64,000 bases of DNA, taken from assembly GCF_001422545.1 (NCBI RefSeq), contig NZ_LMLE01000001.1, forward strand, positions 1,238,127 to 1,302,126, in the 5' to 3' direction. A program made the position numbers and the translations under genes. Source of the stretch: Pedobacter sp. Leaf41. GTDB taxonomy: Bacteria; Bacteroidota; Bacteroidia; Sphingobacteriales; Sphingobacteriaceae. Below are positions 34,100 to 42,924 of the stretch, one piece after another. Under the pieces are notes generated by a model. It was not told the DNA's origin and made no database searches. It was given only the letters and a program-made list of their open reading frames with translations. The first letter of the stretch is position 1; each line of letters begins with the position of its first letter.

Positions 34100-34265
34100 A
34101 TTATGAAAGTTCTGTATCAATTTAAAACGTGACAAACATAATAATATTCTACTAAATATATAGATTTAGTAGTTTACTATTTTAAATTAAATACCTTTCT
34201 ATTCGTTTTATGTTTTTTGATTCTATTAATTTGCATCAATCAGTTTCAGTATAAATAATTGCAAC

Positions 34266-35024
34266 ATGGCAACAAAAACAAATAACGATCAATCCAATAT
34301 TTTATCTATTGATATAGGCGGTACAAGTATTAAAACAGTATTGCTAGACGAGGATGGGAATATGTTATCAGAATATTTAAAAAGTAAAACTCCCGAAGGT
34401 GCAACACCAAAAGATATTGTATCCGGTATTGAAGCGTTAATTAAGCCTATCCCTAATACTTTCAATAGGGTTTCAATTGGTTTTCCAGGCTATGTAAAAA
34501 ATGGGATTGTAAAAACTGCACCTAATCTGGCAAAGAACAAATGGGCTGATGTCGATTTAGCTCAACGTGTAGCAGATGCTCTCAATAAACCAGTAAGATT
34601 GGTAAATGATGCCGATCAACAAGGTTTGGGCGTAGTTGAGGGAAAAGGATTCGAAATTGTGTTCACTGTTGGAACCGGCTTTGGAACCGCCCTTCTGTTC
34701 GATGGCGAGCTGTTACCCCATTTGGAACTTGCACACTTTCCATTAAACAAAGAAGAGGATTACGATGATTATATTGGGAACAAAGCTTTTGAAAAGATAG
34801 GTAGCGAACGTTGGAACAAACGTCTTAAAAAAGTAATCGAAACTTATAAAACGGTATTCAATTATGATTTCCTTTATATCGGCGGAGGCAACTCGAAACA
34901 GATAGACTTTAAGCTAGATGAAAACATGAAACTGGTGACCAATAGAGATGGAATTAAAGGCGGTGCCAAACTTTGGAAATTGGCCGATAAATACAATATA
35001 TTTACAGTTAATCCCAAAGTGTAA
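34266..35024 (+). CDS. ROK-family glucokinase, polyphosphate-glucokinase-like
   Basis: The 252-residue cytoplasmic kinase has the phosphate-1 motif SIDIGGTSIKTVLLDEDG, RVSIGFPGYVKNG with a gap before LVNDADQQGLGVVEGKG (catalytic Asp in NDAD) and VFTVGTGFGTALLFDGEL. The layout and short length match bacterial PPGK-like ROK proteins, which phosphorylate glucose from polyphosphate or ATP. The usual ROK zinc-binding cysteine motif is absent, as in PPGK. It lies 102 bp before gnd, followed by zwf and pgl, so it would feed glucose-6-phosphate into the oxidative pentose phosphate pathway. Donor choice (polyphosphate versus ATP) is not fixed by the motifs I can see. Confidence 0.86.
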   Translation: MATKTNNDQSNILSIDIGGTSIKTVLLDEDGNMLSEYLKSKTPEGATPKDIVSGIEALIKPIPNTFNRVSIGFPGYVKNGIVKTAPNLAKNKWADVDLAQRVADALNKPVRLVNDADQQGLGVVEGKGFEIVFTVGTGFGTALLFDGELLPHLELAHFPLNKEEDYDDYIGNKAFEKIGSERWNKRLKKVIETYKTVFNYDFLYIGGGNSKQIDFKLDENMKLVTNRDGIKGGAKLWKLADKYNIFTVNPKV

Positions 35025-35126
35025 AATATACACTAATTGGTTTTTTTTATTACAATCAAATAACAACACAATTAATAATATTAATTTCTAAACCCTAATT
35101 TTGGGTAACAAGCAAAAGAGCAAGAA

Positions 35127-36542
35127 ATGTCAAATAACGATTCTAAAAATTATAAATTAGGGATGATAGGTTTGGGCACAATGGGCCGAAACTTATTATT
35201 AAACATGGCAGATAAAGGTTTTTCCGTTACGGGTTATGATAAAGATCAGAAGATGATCTCAAAACTTGAAGATGAAGGAAAAGAGCACAATCTTAAGGGA
35301 TTTAACGATATCAAAGCCTTTATCAGTAGTTTACAAACGCCAAGAACCTTGATTTTGTTAGTTCCGGCCGGCCCAATTGTGGATAGCGTTATTAATGAAC
35401 TTAAACCTTTGTTGAGTAAAGGCGACATCATTATTGATAGTGGAAATTCGCACTTTACCGATACCAACCGCCGCGTTGACGAATTGGAAAAAGATGGTTT
35501 ACATTTCTTTGGAATGGGGATTTCTGGTGGCGAAGAAGGTGCGAGGTTTGGACCAAGTATGATGCCTGGAGGGGACAAACAAGCATACAACGTGGTCAAA
35601 GATGTTTTCGACGCAGTTGCTGCTAAAGTAGGTAGCGATCCATGTGTTACTTACATTGGTCCAGGTGCTTCCGGTCACTTTGTAAAAATGGTACATAATG
35701 GCATTGAGTACGCTATCATGGAACTTATAGCAGAAGTTTACGGTGTACTTAAAAACGGGATGGGTTATTCTAACAATGAAATTTACAATGTATTTAAGAA
35801 ATGGAATGAAGGCAGACTACAGTCTTTTCTTTTAGAAATTACTGCAGAAATATTTTTGTTTAAAGATACAGAAACACAAAATGATCTATTAGATCAAATT
35901 AAAGATGAAGCCCGCTCAAAAGGAACAGGTAAATGGACTTCAGAAGTTTCAATGGAACTTCAGTTGCCGGTGCCTACCATCAATGAAGCAGTTTCCAATC
36001 GCGATTTATCAAAATTTAAAGCATTAAGAGTCTCACTTGAGGATGCTTTTGGTAAAAAAGAAAACAAAATTGATATCACTGTTGATGATTTAGAAAATGC
36101 TTTTTATTTTTCTATGATTAGCGCTTATGCACAGGGCATGCACCTGTTAGTGCAAGCCTCTAAAGAATACCAATACGATCTTCAGCTGCAGGAAATTGCG
36201 AAAATTTGGAGGGGTGGTTGTATTATCCGGGCTAAATTTTTAGAAGATATTTACCAGGCTTACGAGAAAAATAATTCATTAGAACACTTGTTCGGTGATA
36301 GCGGTGTCCAGGAAATTATTAAATCTACACTTGCCGGTACTCGTAAAAGCATTTCAGCCTGCATCAACGCCGGTATCGGAATTCCAGCTTTTGCCTCTAC
36401 CCTAACCTATTTCGATACCATTACCACTGCTCGAATGCCTTCGAATTTAATACAGGCACAAAGAGATTTCTTCGGAGCTCATACCTTCGAACGTATAGAT
36501 AAAGATGGCGTATTCCATGCTGATTGGAACAAATTATCGTAA
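35127..36542 (+). CDS. gnd: 6-phosphogluconate dehydrogenase, decarboxylating
   Basis: This enzyme makes ribulose-5-phosphate, CO2 and NADPH from 6-phosphogluconate. The 471-residue length is standard. It shows the Rossmann start MIGLGTMGRNLLLNMADKGF, GISGGEEGARFGPSMMPGG (substrate loop), GHFVKMVHNGIEYA (catalytic Lys and substrate binding), and the C-terminal PSNLIQAQRDFFGAHTFER tail that closes over the partner subunit. It is 28 bp upstream of zwf and belongs to a glucokinase-gnd-zwf-pgl run. Confidence 0.97.
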   Translation: MSNNDSKNYKLGMIGLGTMGRNLLLNMADKGFSVTGYDKDQKMISKLEDEGKEHNLKGFNDIKAFISSLQTPRTLILLVPAGPIVDSVINELKPLLSKGDIIIDSGNSHFTDTNRRVDELEKDGLHFFGMGISGGEEGARFGPSMMPGGDKQAYNVVKDVFDAVAAKVGSDPCVTYIGPGASGHFVKMVHNGIEYAIMELIAEVYGVLKNGMGYSNNEIYNVFKKWNEGRLQSFLLEITAEIFLFKDTETQNDLLDQIKDEARSKGTGKWTSEVSMELQLPVPTINEAVSNRDLSKFKALRVSLEDAFGKKENKIDITVDDLENAFYFSMISAYAQGMHLLVQASKEYQYDLQLQEIAKIWRGGCIIRAKFLEDIYQAYEKNNSLEHLFGDSGVQEIIKSTLAGTRKSISACINAGIGIPAFASTLTYFDTITTARMPSNLIQAQRDFFGAHTFERIDKDGVFHADWNKLS

Positions 36543-36570
36543 TAAATTTGATTAAGAATCTGAAAATATA

Positions 36571-38085
36571 ATGAAAACCAAAACCGCATTAAACCCCACA
36601 ATATTTGTAATATTTGGTGGTACGGGTGATTTAAATAAAAGAAAACTAGCACCTGCGCTATACAACTTATTTATTGAGGGTTACATGCCTGATCAATTTG
36701 CTATCATTGGTACCGGTAGAACCGAGTACACCGATGAAAGTTACAAAACCGCTCTAGAAGACGCTGTAAATGAATTTTCTCGCTCGGGCAAAGTCAAAAA
36801 AGAAAAATGGGACACGTTTGGTGATACCATCCGGTATTGTCCTACAGATTTTGCTCAACCGAAAACCTTCGAAAATTTAAAAGCAGCGGTAGAAAAATAC
36901 CAAAAGGAATATGGTAAAGATACGCAGGTGATTTTTTACCTGGCCGTTGCTCCAAACTTCTTCCCTGTTATTGCTGAATATTTGCAAAAATATAAACTTA
37001 CTGAGGATGAAGACAATAGCCGTATCGTAATTGAGAAGCCGTTTGGTCATGATTTAGAGTCGGCAAAAGAACTTAATGCATTGTTAAGTACAATTTTCAC
37101 CGAGAAGCAAATCTACCGCATCGATCATTATTTGGGTAAAGAAACGGTACAGAACATGATGGCGTTTAGGTTTGCAAATGCACTATTTGAACCGTTATGG
37201 AATAGATCTTACATCGATCACGTTCAAATTTCGGTTACCGAACAGTTGGGTGTTGCCGATCGAGGTGGTTATTATGAAGGTGCTGGTGCCCTGCGTGATA
37301 TGATTCAAAACCACCTTTTACAGTTATTGTGCTTAATAGGAATGGAAGCGCCAATCAACTTTGATGCCGATGAAATTAGAAACCGCAAGGTGGAGGTTTT
37401 AAGAGCCATGCGTCCGTTCTCTGCTGAAGATATCCGTTTCCATACCGTACGTGGCCAATACAGCAAAGGTTGGGTTGAAGGTAAAGAGGTTCCGGGCTAT
37501 CGCCAGGAAAAAGGGGTAGATCCACACTCCAATACAGAAACCTTCGCCGCTGTAAAATTCCATATTGATAACTGGAGATGGCAGGGAATTCCATTTTATT
37601 TAAGAACTGGAAAACGGTTAAATCAAACTTCATCTCTTATTACCATTCAGTTCAGAGATGTTCCTCATCAAATTTTTTCTTCTGATGTTACAGAGAGTTG
37701 GCAACAAAACCGCTTGGTAATTAGTATTCAGCCAGAAATGAGTATTCGCATGCAGGTGCAAGCGAAAAGACCTGGTTTGGATATGGTTTTAAATCCTGTT
37801 GATATGGTTTTTGACTATAAAGGTACATATGAGGGTGACACACCAGAAGCTTACGAAACTTTATTATTGGATGCTATGATGGGTGATCAAACTTTGTTTA
37901 TGCGTGGCGATCAGGTAGAAGCTGCCTGGGAATTGGTAATGCCTATTTTAAACACCTGGGAAAGTAAAAAATCAATAAATTTCCCAAACTATCCAGCCGA
38001 TAGCTGGGGACCAGAAGAAGCAGAGGCACTTATTGCAAGAGATGGCTTCCATTGGTTCAATTTACCATTAAAAAATAAAGAGTAA
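36571..38085 (+). CDS. zwf: Glucose-6-phosphate 1-dehydrogenase
   Basis: This enzyme oxidises glucose-6-phosphate to 6-phosphogluconolactone. The 504-residue protein has the nucleotide site FGGTGDLNKRKLAPALY (residues 15-31), EKPFGHDLESA, and the active-site RIDHYLGKETVQN with catalytic His. The end WGPEEAEALIARDGFHW is typical. It sits between gnd (28 bp) and pgl (88 bp). The gap before pgl holds a palindromic repeat (38124-38157), which might affect downstream expression. Confidence 0.97.
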   Translation: MKTKTALNPTIFVIFGGTGDLNKRKLAPALYNLFIEGYMPDQFAIIGTGRTEYTDESYKTALEDAVNEFSRSGKVKKEKWDTFGDTIRYCPTDFAQPKTFENLKAAVEKYQKEYGKDTQVIFYLAVAPNFFPVIAEYLQKYKLTEDEDNSRIVIEKPFGHDLESAKELNALLSTIFTEKQIYRIDHYLGKETVQNMMAFRFANALFEPLWNRSYIDHVQISVTEQLGVADRGGYYEGAGALRDMIQNHLLQLLCLIGMEAPINFDADEIRNRKVEVLRAMRPFSAEDIRFHTVRGQYSKGWVEGKEVPGYRQEKGVDPHSNTETFAAVKFHIDNWRWQGIPFYLRTGKRLNQTSSLITIQFRDVPHQIFSSDVTESWQQNRLVISIQPEMSIRMQVQAKRPGLDMVLNPVDMVFDYKGTYEGDTPEAYETLLLDAMMGDQTLFMRGDQVEAAWELVMPILNTWESKKSINFPNYPADSWGPEEAEALIARDGFHWFNLPLKNKE

Positions 38086-38123
38086 AAACTCCTCATAGTT
38101 GGGCAAAAGTAATAATCAACTAA

Positions 38124-38157
38124 CGTGATTGAGATTGCTTTTTGCCTCGCAATGACG
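38124..38157. repeat. Palindromic intergenic repeat (GAGATTGC...GCAATGACG type) in the zwf-pgl gap
   Basis: CGTGATTGAGATTGCTTTT followed by GCCTCGCAATGACG has the ends of a widespread bacterial palindromic element with consensus CGTCATTGCGAGG...GCAATCTC, here slightly degraded. The same core appears at 57151-57176. It lies inside the operon gap, 16 bp before the pgl start. Confidence 0.65.
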
Positions 38158-38173
38158 TTTAATATTTAGCAAT

Positions 38174-38899
38174 ATGAATTTATTAATATATAAAACGATT
38201 GAAGAACTTACTGAAGATTTAGCAGATTACATTATTAAAATTGCTGAGGTTTCTATTGAGGAGAATGATCGTTTTAATTTTGTTTTAACCGGAGGTAGTT
38301 CACCCAAAGCACTTTATCATTTTCTAGCGAAAGAATGCGAACATAGAATTGATTGGGAAAAAGTATATTTCTTTTTTGGCGATGAGCGGAATGTTCCGTC
38401 AAATGATGAAAATTACAACGGGTTAATGGCAAAAAAGACACTACTCGATCCATTAAACATCAAAGACGATCATATTTTTTATGTTGATACATCATTGGCT
38501 CCAGAGAAAGCTGCAATTGAGTACAAAAAAGCAATTGATACTCATTTCAAAGGCGAAGATTTAGTTTTCGATCTAATTTTATTGGGAATGGGTGATGATG
38601 CACATACCGCATCAATCTTCCCTAATACTTCATTAGTTAAAGATGAAGAAGTAAACGTAGCTTCTGTTTTTGTAGAAAAGCAAAACACTTATCGCGTTAG
38701 TTTTACAGCCCCGTTAATTAACAAAGCCGAAAATATAGCATTTCTTGTTTTTGGAGAAAATAAAGCAGAGGCAATTAAACACGTAATTGGCGATGAACAA
38801 AAAGATTTTGACCTATATCCATCTCAACTAATTGCCCCTATTGATGGTAAGCTAACTTTCTTTACTGATGAGGCTGCCACTAAACTATTAGAAGAATAG
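38174..38899 (+). CDS. pgl: 6-phosphogluconolactonase
   Basis: The 241-residue protein is of the DevB/Pgl (NagB-like) family: VLTGGSSPKALYHFL, WEKVYFFFGDERNVPSNDENYNGLMAK, and LILLGMGDDAHTASIFP, with the GDERxV and GMGxDxHTxSxFP active-site boxes complete. It converts 6-phosphoglucono-delta-lactone to 6-phosphogluconate and completes the oxidative pentose phosphate set with zwf and gnd. A strong terminator follows 31 bp downstream. Confidence 0.95.
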   Translation: MNLLIYKTIEELTEDLADYIIKIAEVSIEENDRFNFVLTGGSSPKALYHFLAKECEHRIDWEKVYFFFGDERNVPSNDENYNGLMAKKTLLDPLNIKDDHIFYVDTSLAPEKAAIEYKKAIDTHFKGEDLVFDLILLGMGDDAHTASIFPNTSLVKDEEVNVASVFVEKQNTYRVSFTAPLINKAENIAFLVFGENKAEAIKHVIGDEQKDFDLYPSQLIAPIDGKLTFFTDEAATKLLEE

Positions 38900-38930
38900 T
38901 ATCTGGTCAACCAGCTGATTTTTTAAATGG

Positions 38931-38967
38931 AAAAACGGAATATACCTTGGGTTTATTCCGTTTTTTT
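38931..38967 (+). terminator. Rho-independent terminator after pgl
   Basis: AAAAACGGAATA (38931-38942) pairs with TATTCCGTTTTT (38954-38965), and a seven-T run closes the stem. It ends the glucokinase-gnd-zwf-pgl operon. Confidence 0.88.
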
Positions 38968-39078
38968 ACGGCGCAGATATGTGATATTAAAGAATCATTT
39001 AAGAATTTACGCCACAAAAGATTTAAATGAAGAAGTGATGCATTTTCTTAAACTCGCTTTCGCTGGAAGTTTCAATTC

Positions 39079-39960
39079 CTAATCAAGTTTTTCCTCAATT
39101 AACAGTTTAATAATTCCATCGGCCATGCCCACTTTTGGAACAAAAATTTGCTTAATACCTGTCCATTTCATTAAAGTCAAATAAATTTCACTCGCAGGAA
39201 TAATTACGTCAGCACGATCAGGATTTAAACCCAATTCATGTATTCGTTCTTTCAGAGAATAGCTTGTTAATTTATTGTAAAGTGCATTTAGTTTTTGAAT
39301 TGACATCGGGGCACCATCCTTTTCATCACTCATTCTAAATAATTTATTAATATTACCTCCAGTACCAATAGCTGCCAACTGTTTGTAGTTCTTGGTGTGC
39401 TCCTTCACCCACTCTTTCATTTCGTCCCAGGTCTCTTCTTTATCCTGGTTATCTAACATTCTTATCGTACCAATATTAAACGAACGTGAAGCTTCTGGTA
39501 TGCCTTTTACAAATACTGATAATTCGGTGCTACCACCACCAACGTCGATGTATAAATACGTTTTATTTTCATCCAAATCGGCCTCTATGTGGTTAGCATA
39601 AATAATGTTAGCTTCTCTCTGGCCTTCAATAATTTCGAGATTTAAATCCGTTTGTGCCTTAATCATTTTAACGATATCTTGTCCATTGCTAGCCTCACGC
39701 ATGGCTGAAGTGGCACAGGCCAAATATTCGGAAACGTGATAGACATCCATCAAACTTTTAAAGGCAGACATCGTTTTCACCAAATCTCCCGCTTTTCTTT
39801 CAGAAATATGATGATCTAAAAAAGCATCATCGCCCAAGCGTAAGGGCACTCTAATTAAAGTGTTCTTTTTATATTTATATTTTCCGTCGCTTTTGCTGAT
39901 GTCGGCAATGAGCAATCTTACTGCGTTCGAGCCAACATCTATAGCTGCATATCTTAACAT
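39079..39960 (-). CDS. ppx: Ppx/GppA-family exopolyphosphatase
   Basis: The 293-residue product keeps the two-lobed ASKHA core: AAIDVGSNAVRLLIADI (phosphate-1), LACATSAMREASNGQD, EIIEGQREANIIYANHIEA, YLYIDVGGGSTELSVF (phosphate-2), and the C-terminal NPDRADVIIPASEIYLTLMKW. It releases terminal phosphate from polyphosphate or hydrolyses pppGpp. It is the short form without the HD-like and C-terminal domains of E. coli Ppx. Its ATG overlaps the ppk1 stop by one base (TAATG), so translation is coupled and the synthesis and degradation genes share a transcript. Confidence 0.94.
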   Translation of the reverse strand: MLRYAAIDVGSNAVRLLIADISKSDGKYKYKKNTLIRVPLRLGDDAFLDHHISERKAGDLVKTMSAFKSLMDVYHVSEYLACATSAMREASNGQDIVKMIKAQTDLNLEIIEGQREANIIYANHIEADLDENKTYLYIDVGGGSTELSVFVKGIPEASRSFNIGTIRMLDNQDKEETWDEMKEWVKEHTKNYKQLAAIGTGGNINKLFRMSDEKDGAPMSIQKLNALYNKLTSYSLKERIHELGLNPDRADVIIPASEIYLTLMKWTGIKQIFVPKVGMADGIIKLLIEEKLD

Positions 39961-42017
39961 TATTGGTGCTTGGTTTTTAAGTAGTTATAAATATCAACCT
40001 GAGCTCTAATCTTTTTGCTCAATCTATTTTTATGATATTTATTATTATTGGATGCGTTAATTTGTCGTGATTTTGTATTGTCTTGCAATTGAAGATCAAT
40101 GATGTCTTGAATTTCTTGTTTTACTTCGGGATCAAGAACCGGAAAGCCTACTTCTACCCTATGTTCAAAGTTTCTGCTCATTAAATCTGCAGAAGATAAG
40201 TACATATCATTTTTGCCGTTATTACTGAAAATATAAATCCTTGCATGCTCTAGAAACTTATCTATAATACTGATGGCAGTTATGTTTTCACTAAAGCCTT
40301 TTACACCAGGAACTAAACAACAGATTCCCCGAACAATGAGTTGAATTTTAACACCAGCATTACTGGCATCGTATAGCTTTGAAATAATGCCTTCATCAGC
40401 CAAACTATTCACTTTTAGCATAATATATGCCAGTTTTCCGGCTTTGGCATTTCTGATTTCTCTATTAATAAAATTGATCAGCTTGGAACGGCTTTCCAAT
40501 GGAGAAACGATTAAATGTTTAAACCCTTTGGTTACTGTTCTTTTGTTCAGCGCATCAAATAATTTTACAAGATCATTTGTAATTTCCTTTTTAGCTGTGA
40601 AAATACTGTGATCGCAATATAGCCCGGCAGTTTTTTCATTGAAATTTCCTGTTGCTAAATTTGCGTAATAAACAGGCTTATCCTTTTCTATTCTTTTAAC
40701 GAGGCAAATTTTGGAATGAACTTTATAATCTGTTAAGCCATAATTAACTTTTACGCCTTCTTCCATCAACCTCGATGTCCAGAAAATATTGGCTTGTTCA
40801 TCAAACCTGGCTTTTAGTTCCAACACTACAGAAACTGATTTGCCATTCTTTGCCGCATTAATTAGGGCGTTAATTACCTTAGAGTTTTCAGCAAGGCGAT
40901 ATAGCGTAATTTGAATTTCAGTAACCTTAGGATCAATTGCCGCTTCCCGCAGAAACAGTATAATGTAATCATAAGATTGATATGGTAGATTTACCAGGTA
41001 ATCGCGACGAGCAATTCTACTAAAAACACTCTGCGTTCGTGGCAAATCATGCACCTTTAAGGGTACGTTTGGTGCATACTCCAATTCCTTCTTCCCAACG
41101 TTAGGAAAAGAGATAAAGTCTCCAAATTTATGATAACTATTACCCGGTATTAAACTGTCAGCATCGAGTTTGAGTTTATTCACCAAAACAGTAAGCATAT
41201 TCAAAGGCATTGCCGAATCGTACAATAAACGCATGGGTTTACCTTTTTTCCGTTTCTCCAAACTACTTTTTAAGTCTTCAATAAACTTATCATCGATATT
41301 TTTATCAATATCCAGTTCAGCATCTCTTGTTAGCTGAATAGAGTAAGCTTCTAAATGGTCGTAAGTAAAAACATAGAAAATATCATCAAGGCAGTAGCGG
41401 ATAATATCTTCGGCAAGAATAATAAACTTTAAGTCGTTGGTTTCTGGCAAGACAAGGAAACGTGGCAAACTAGGTGGAATCTCGATTAGCGCATATTTCT
41501 CTCTAACTTTCGTATCTTTTTTGGATAACTTCACAAAGAAATACAAAAACCGATCTTTTAGTTCTGGAAAAGGTTTATCCATATCCAACATGATCGGAAC
41601 CAGATTTGATAAAATTTTATCACGAAAGTGGTTCTTCACAAACTCTCCTCTACTTACATTGAGCTGGGTATCATTCAAAATAAAGATTCTATTTTGAGCA
41701 AGCTCATTGATAAGCGTAGCCTGGAACAACTGATCGAACTTTCGCTCCTGTTTCACTACGATATTCTTAATCTCATTGAGGATTTTTTTCGGATTGAATC
41801 CCAAAAGCGCTTTTGCTTTATCGTTTAAATTGGTTAGCCGCGACATTGTTGCGACCCGCACCCGATAAAACTCTTCCAGATTGGAAGAAAATATAGATAG
41901 AAACTTAATCCTTTCGATGAGTGGAACGGTTTCATCGGCCGCTTCTTGTAACACACGATCGTTGAAATACAACCAACTTATCTCCCGGTTTAAAAATGGT
42001 ATTTTCTTCTTGCTCAT
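39960..42017 (-). CDS. ppk1: Polyphosphate kinase 1
   Basis: This membrane-associated enzyme makes polyphosphate from ATP. The 685-residue protein has the N-terminal LNREISWLYFNDRVLQEA, a middle PxD-like domain, and the C-terminal catalytic domains with LKARFDEQANI and DYKVHSKICLVKR, where His434 is the phosphorylated His (H435 of E. coli). LATGNFNEKTAGLYCDHSIF and LSSADLMSRNFEHRVEVGFPV follow. It overlaps ppx at its end. Upstream, TTAACA direct repeats at 11-bp spacing resemble a Pho box, which would fit phosphate control of ppk seen in other bacteria. Confidence 0.97.
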   Translation of the reverse strand: MSKKKIPFLNREISWLYFNDRVLQEAADETVPLIERIKFLSIFSSNLEEFYRVRVATMSRLTNLNDKAKALLGFNPKKILNEIKNIVVKQERKFDQLFQATLINELAQNRIFILNDTQLNVSRGEFVKNHFRDKILSNLVPIMLDMDKPFPELKDRFLYFFVKLSKKDTKVREKYALIEIPPSLPRFLVLPETNDLKFIILAEDIIRYCLDDIFYVFTYDHLEAYSIQLTRDAELDIDKNIDDKFIEDLKSSLEKRKKGKPMRLLYDSAMPLNMLTVLVNKLKLDADSLIPGNSYHKFGDFISFPNVGKKELEYAPNVPLKVHDLPRTQSVFSRIARRDYLVNLPYQSYDYIILFLREAAIDPKVTEIQITLYRLAENSKVINALINAAKNGKSVSVVLELKARFDEQANIFWTSRLMEEGVKVNYGLTDYKVHSKICLVKRIEKDKPVYYANLATGNFNEKTAGLYCDHSIFTAKKEITNDLVKLFDALNKRTVTKGFKHLIVSPLESRSKLINFINREIRNAKAGKLAYIMLKVNSLADEGIISKLYDASNAGVKIQLIVRGICCLVPGVKGFSENITAISIIDKFLEHARIYIFSNNGKNDMYLSSADLMSRNFEHRVEVGFPVLDPEVKQEIQDIIDLQLQDNTKSRQINASNNNKYHKNRLSKKIRAQVDIYNYLKTKHQ

Positions 42018-42032
42018 CTAAAAAAATAAAAA

Positions 42033-42052
42033 ATCCCCGTGGGTACAGGGAT
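42033..42052 (-). terminator. Weak terminator after the Lys/Ala-rich protein gene
   Basis: On the minus strand ATCCC...GGGAT brackets GTACCCAC-like sequence and is followed by a run of six T just before ppk1. The stem is only five GC-rich pairs. It would end the 42147 gene transcript 15 bp before the ppk1 ATG region, inside the ppk1 leader. Confidence 0.42.
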
Positions 42053-42073
42053 GCTCAAAGCTGCAAAATAATT

Positions 42074-42112
42074 TGTTAAATTGATGTTAATAAATCAAGG
42101 TGTTAACGTTAA
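42074..42112 (-). promoter_or_regulatory. Candidate PhoB/PhoP box: TTAACA repeats upstream of ppk1
   Basis: On the minus strand TTAACA (42085-42090) and TTAACA (42074-42079) are separated by exactly 5 bp, giving 11-bp periodicity. Another TTAACG at 42107-42112 lies 22 bp (two turns) farther out, and TTAACA at 42101-42106 is adjacent to it. This matches the TTAACA-N5-TTAACA form known for PhoP boxes. It ends 57 bp before the ppk1 ATG. Confidence 0.5.
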
Positions 42113-42146
42113 CGAATTGTTTAATCGTTAATACAAAAAACCGAAA

Positions 42147-42848
42147 CTAAAGCATTTTTTTAGCGGCCTTTTTAACAATTTTTGGCTTTGCTGTTTCTTC
42201 AGCTGCTTTCGCAACGTCTTTCGCTAACGGTTTCGCCTTATCTTGGACTACTTTTTTAGCTTCGGTAACGTCTTTCTTGGCTGTTGCTACCTTTTGCTTA
42301 GCCGCAGAGGATGTTTTGCTAACGGCTTTTTGTGTTAATTTTGGTACATCAGCTGCAGCAACCTTGCTTATTTCTTTTTTAACAGGGGCATTTTCTTTCG
42401 TTTCAGTTGCTTTACTTGCCGTTTTTTTAATGGCCTCTACTGGTTTAGCTAATGCTTTTTCTACTTTTTCCTCAGATGCAATTGCTGCAACTTTAACACT
42501 TTGAACTATCGGTTTAGCTTTAGAAACTGCTTTTTTAACCACCTTAGCTGCAGATTTTTCCGCTTTATTAACAACCTTTGTAACCGGCTTTTTATCAGCC
42601 TTTGATTTTGACGACTTCAATAAATCATCAATTTTATGCCCCACATCTGATTTAATCACCGTAAACTTTTTAGTCAATTTTTTAGCTACGCGTTTGCTTG
42701 CTTTTGCAACTTCTGAACTAATTTCTGATGCATCATGGCCCAAGCTTTTAATTACATTTAAAAACTGCGTAGTTATTGATTGCTCTAACTGTTTTGCAGC
42801 TTCTTTTTTTGTTGCTTTTTTTTGAGACTTAGCTTTAGTGGTTTTCAT
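42147..42848 (-). CDS. Lys/Ala-rich histone H1-like protein
   Basis: The 233-residue protein is composed mainly of Lys, Ala, Val, Ser, Thr and Glu. Residues about 20-80 could form an amphipathic helical domain (TTQFLNVIKSLGHDASEISSE onwards); the rest repeats AKK, KKA, SKA and TKK motifs with no globular core, like eukaryotic H1 tails, chlamydial Hc1/Hc2 or AlgP. It probably binds DNA or another polyanion such as polyphosphate, given its place directly upstream of ppk1-ppx in the same direction. That last idea is speculation. The start is at ATG 42846-42848, divergent from yajQ. Function unproven. Confidence 0.82.
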   Translation of the reverse strand: MKTTKAKSQKKATKKEAAKQLEQSITTQFLNVIKSLGHDASEISSEVAKASKRVAKKLTKKFTVIKSDVGHKIDDLLKSSKSKADKKPVTKVVNKAEKSAAKVVKKAVSKAKPIVQSVKVAAIASEEKVEKALAKPVEAIKKTASKATETKENAPVKKEISKVAAADVPKLTQKAVSKTSSAAKQKVATAKKDVTEAKKVVQDKAKPLAKDVAKAAEETAKPKIVKKAAKKML

Positions 42849-42924
42849 ATTATTTTTCGTTTTTTTGTGAGATCGATTATTTTCTAATAAATCTACTTAA
42901 TTTTTTACTTTAAAAGCTAAAACC

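Noticed and set aside
35246..35599. 117-codon minus-strand frame inside gnd
   Set aside because: Antisense to the conserved gnd coding sequence with no motifs of its own.
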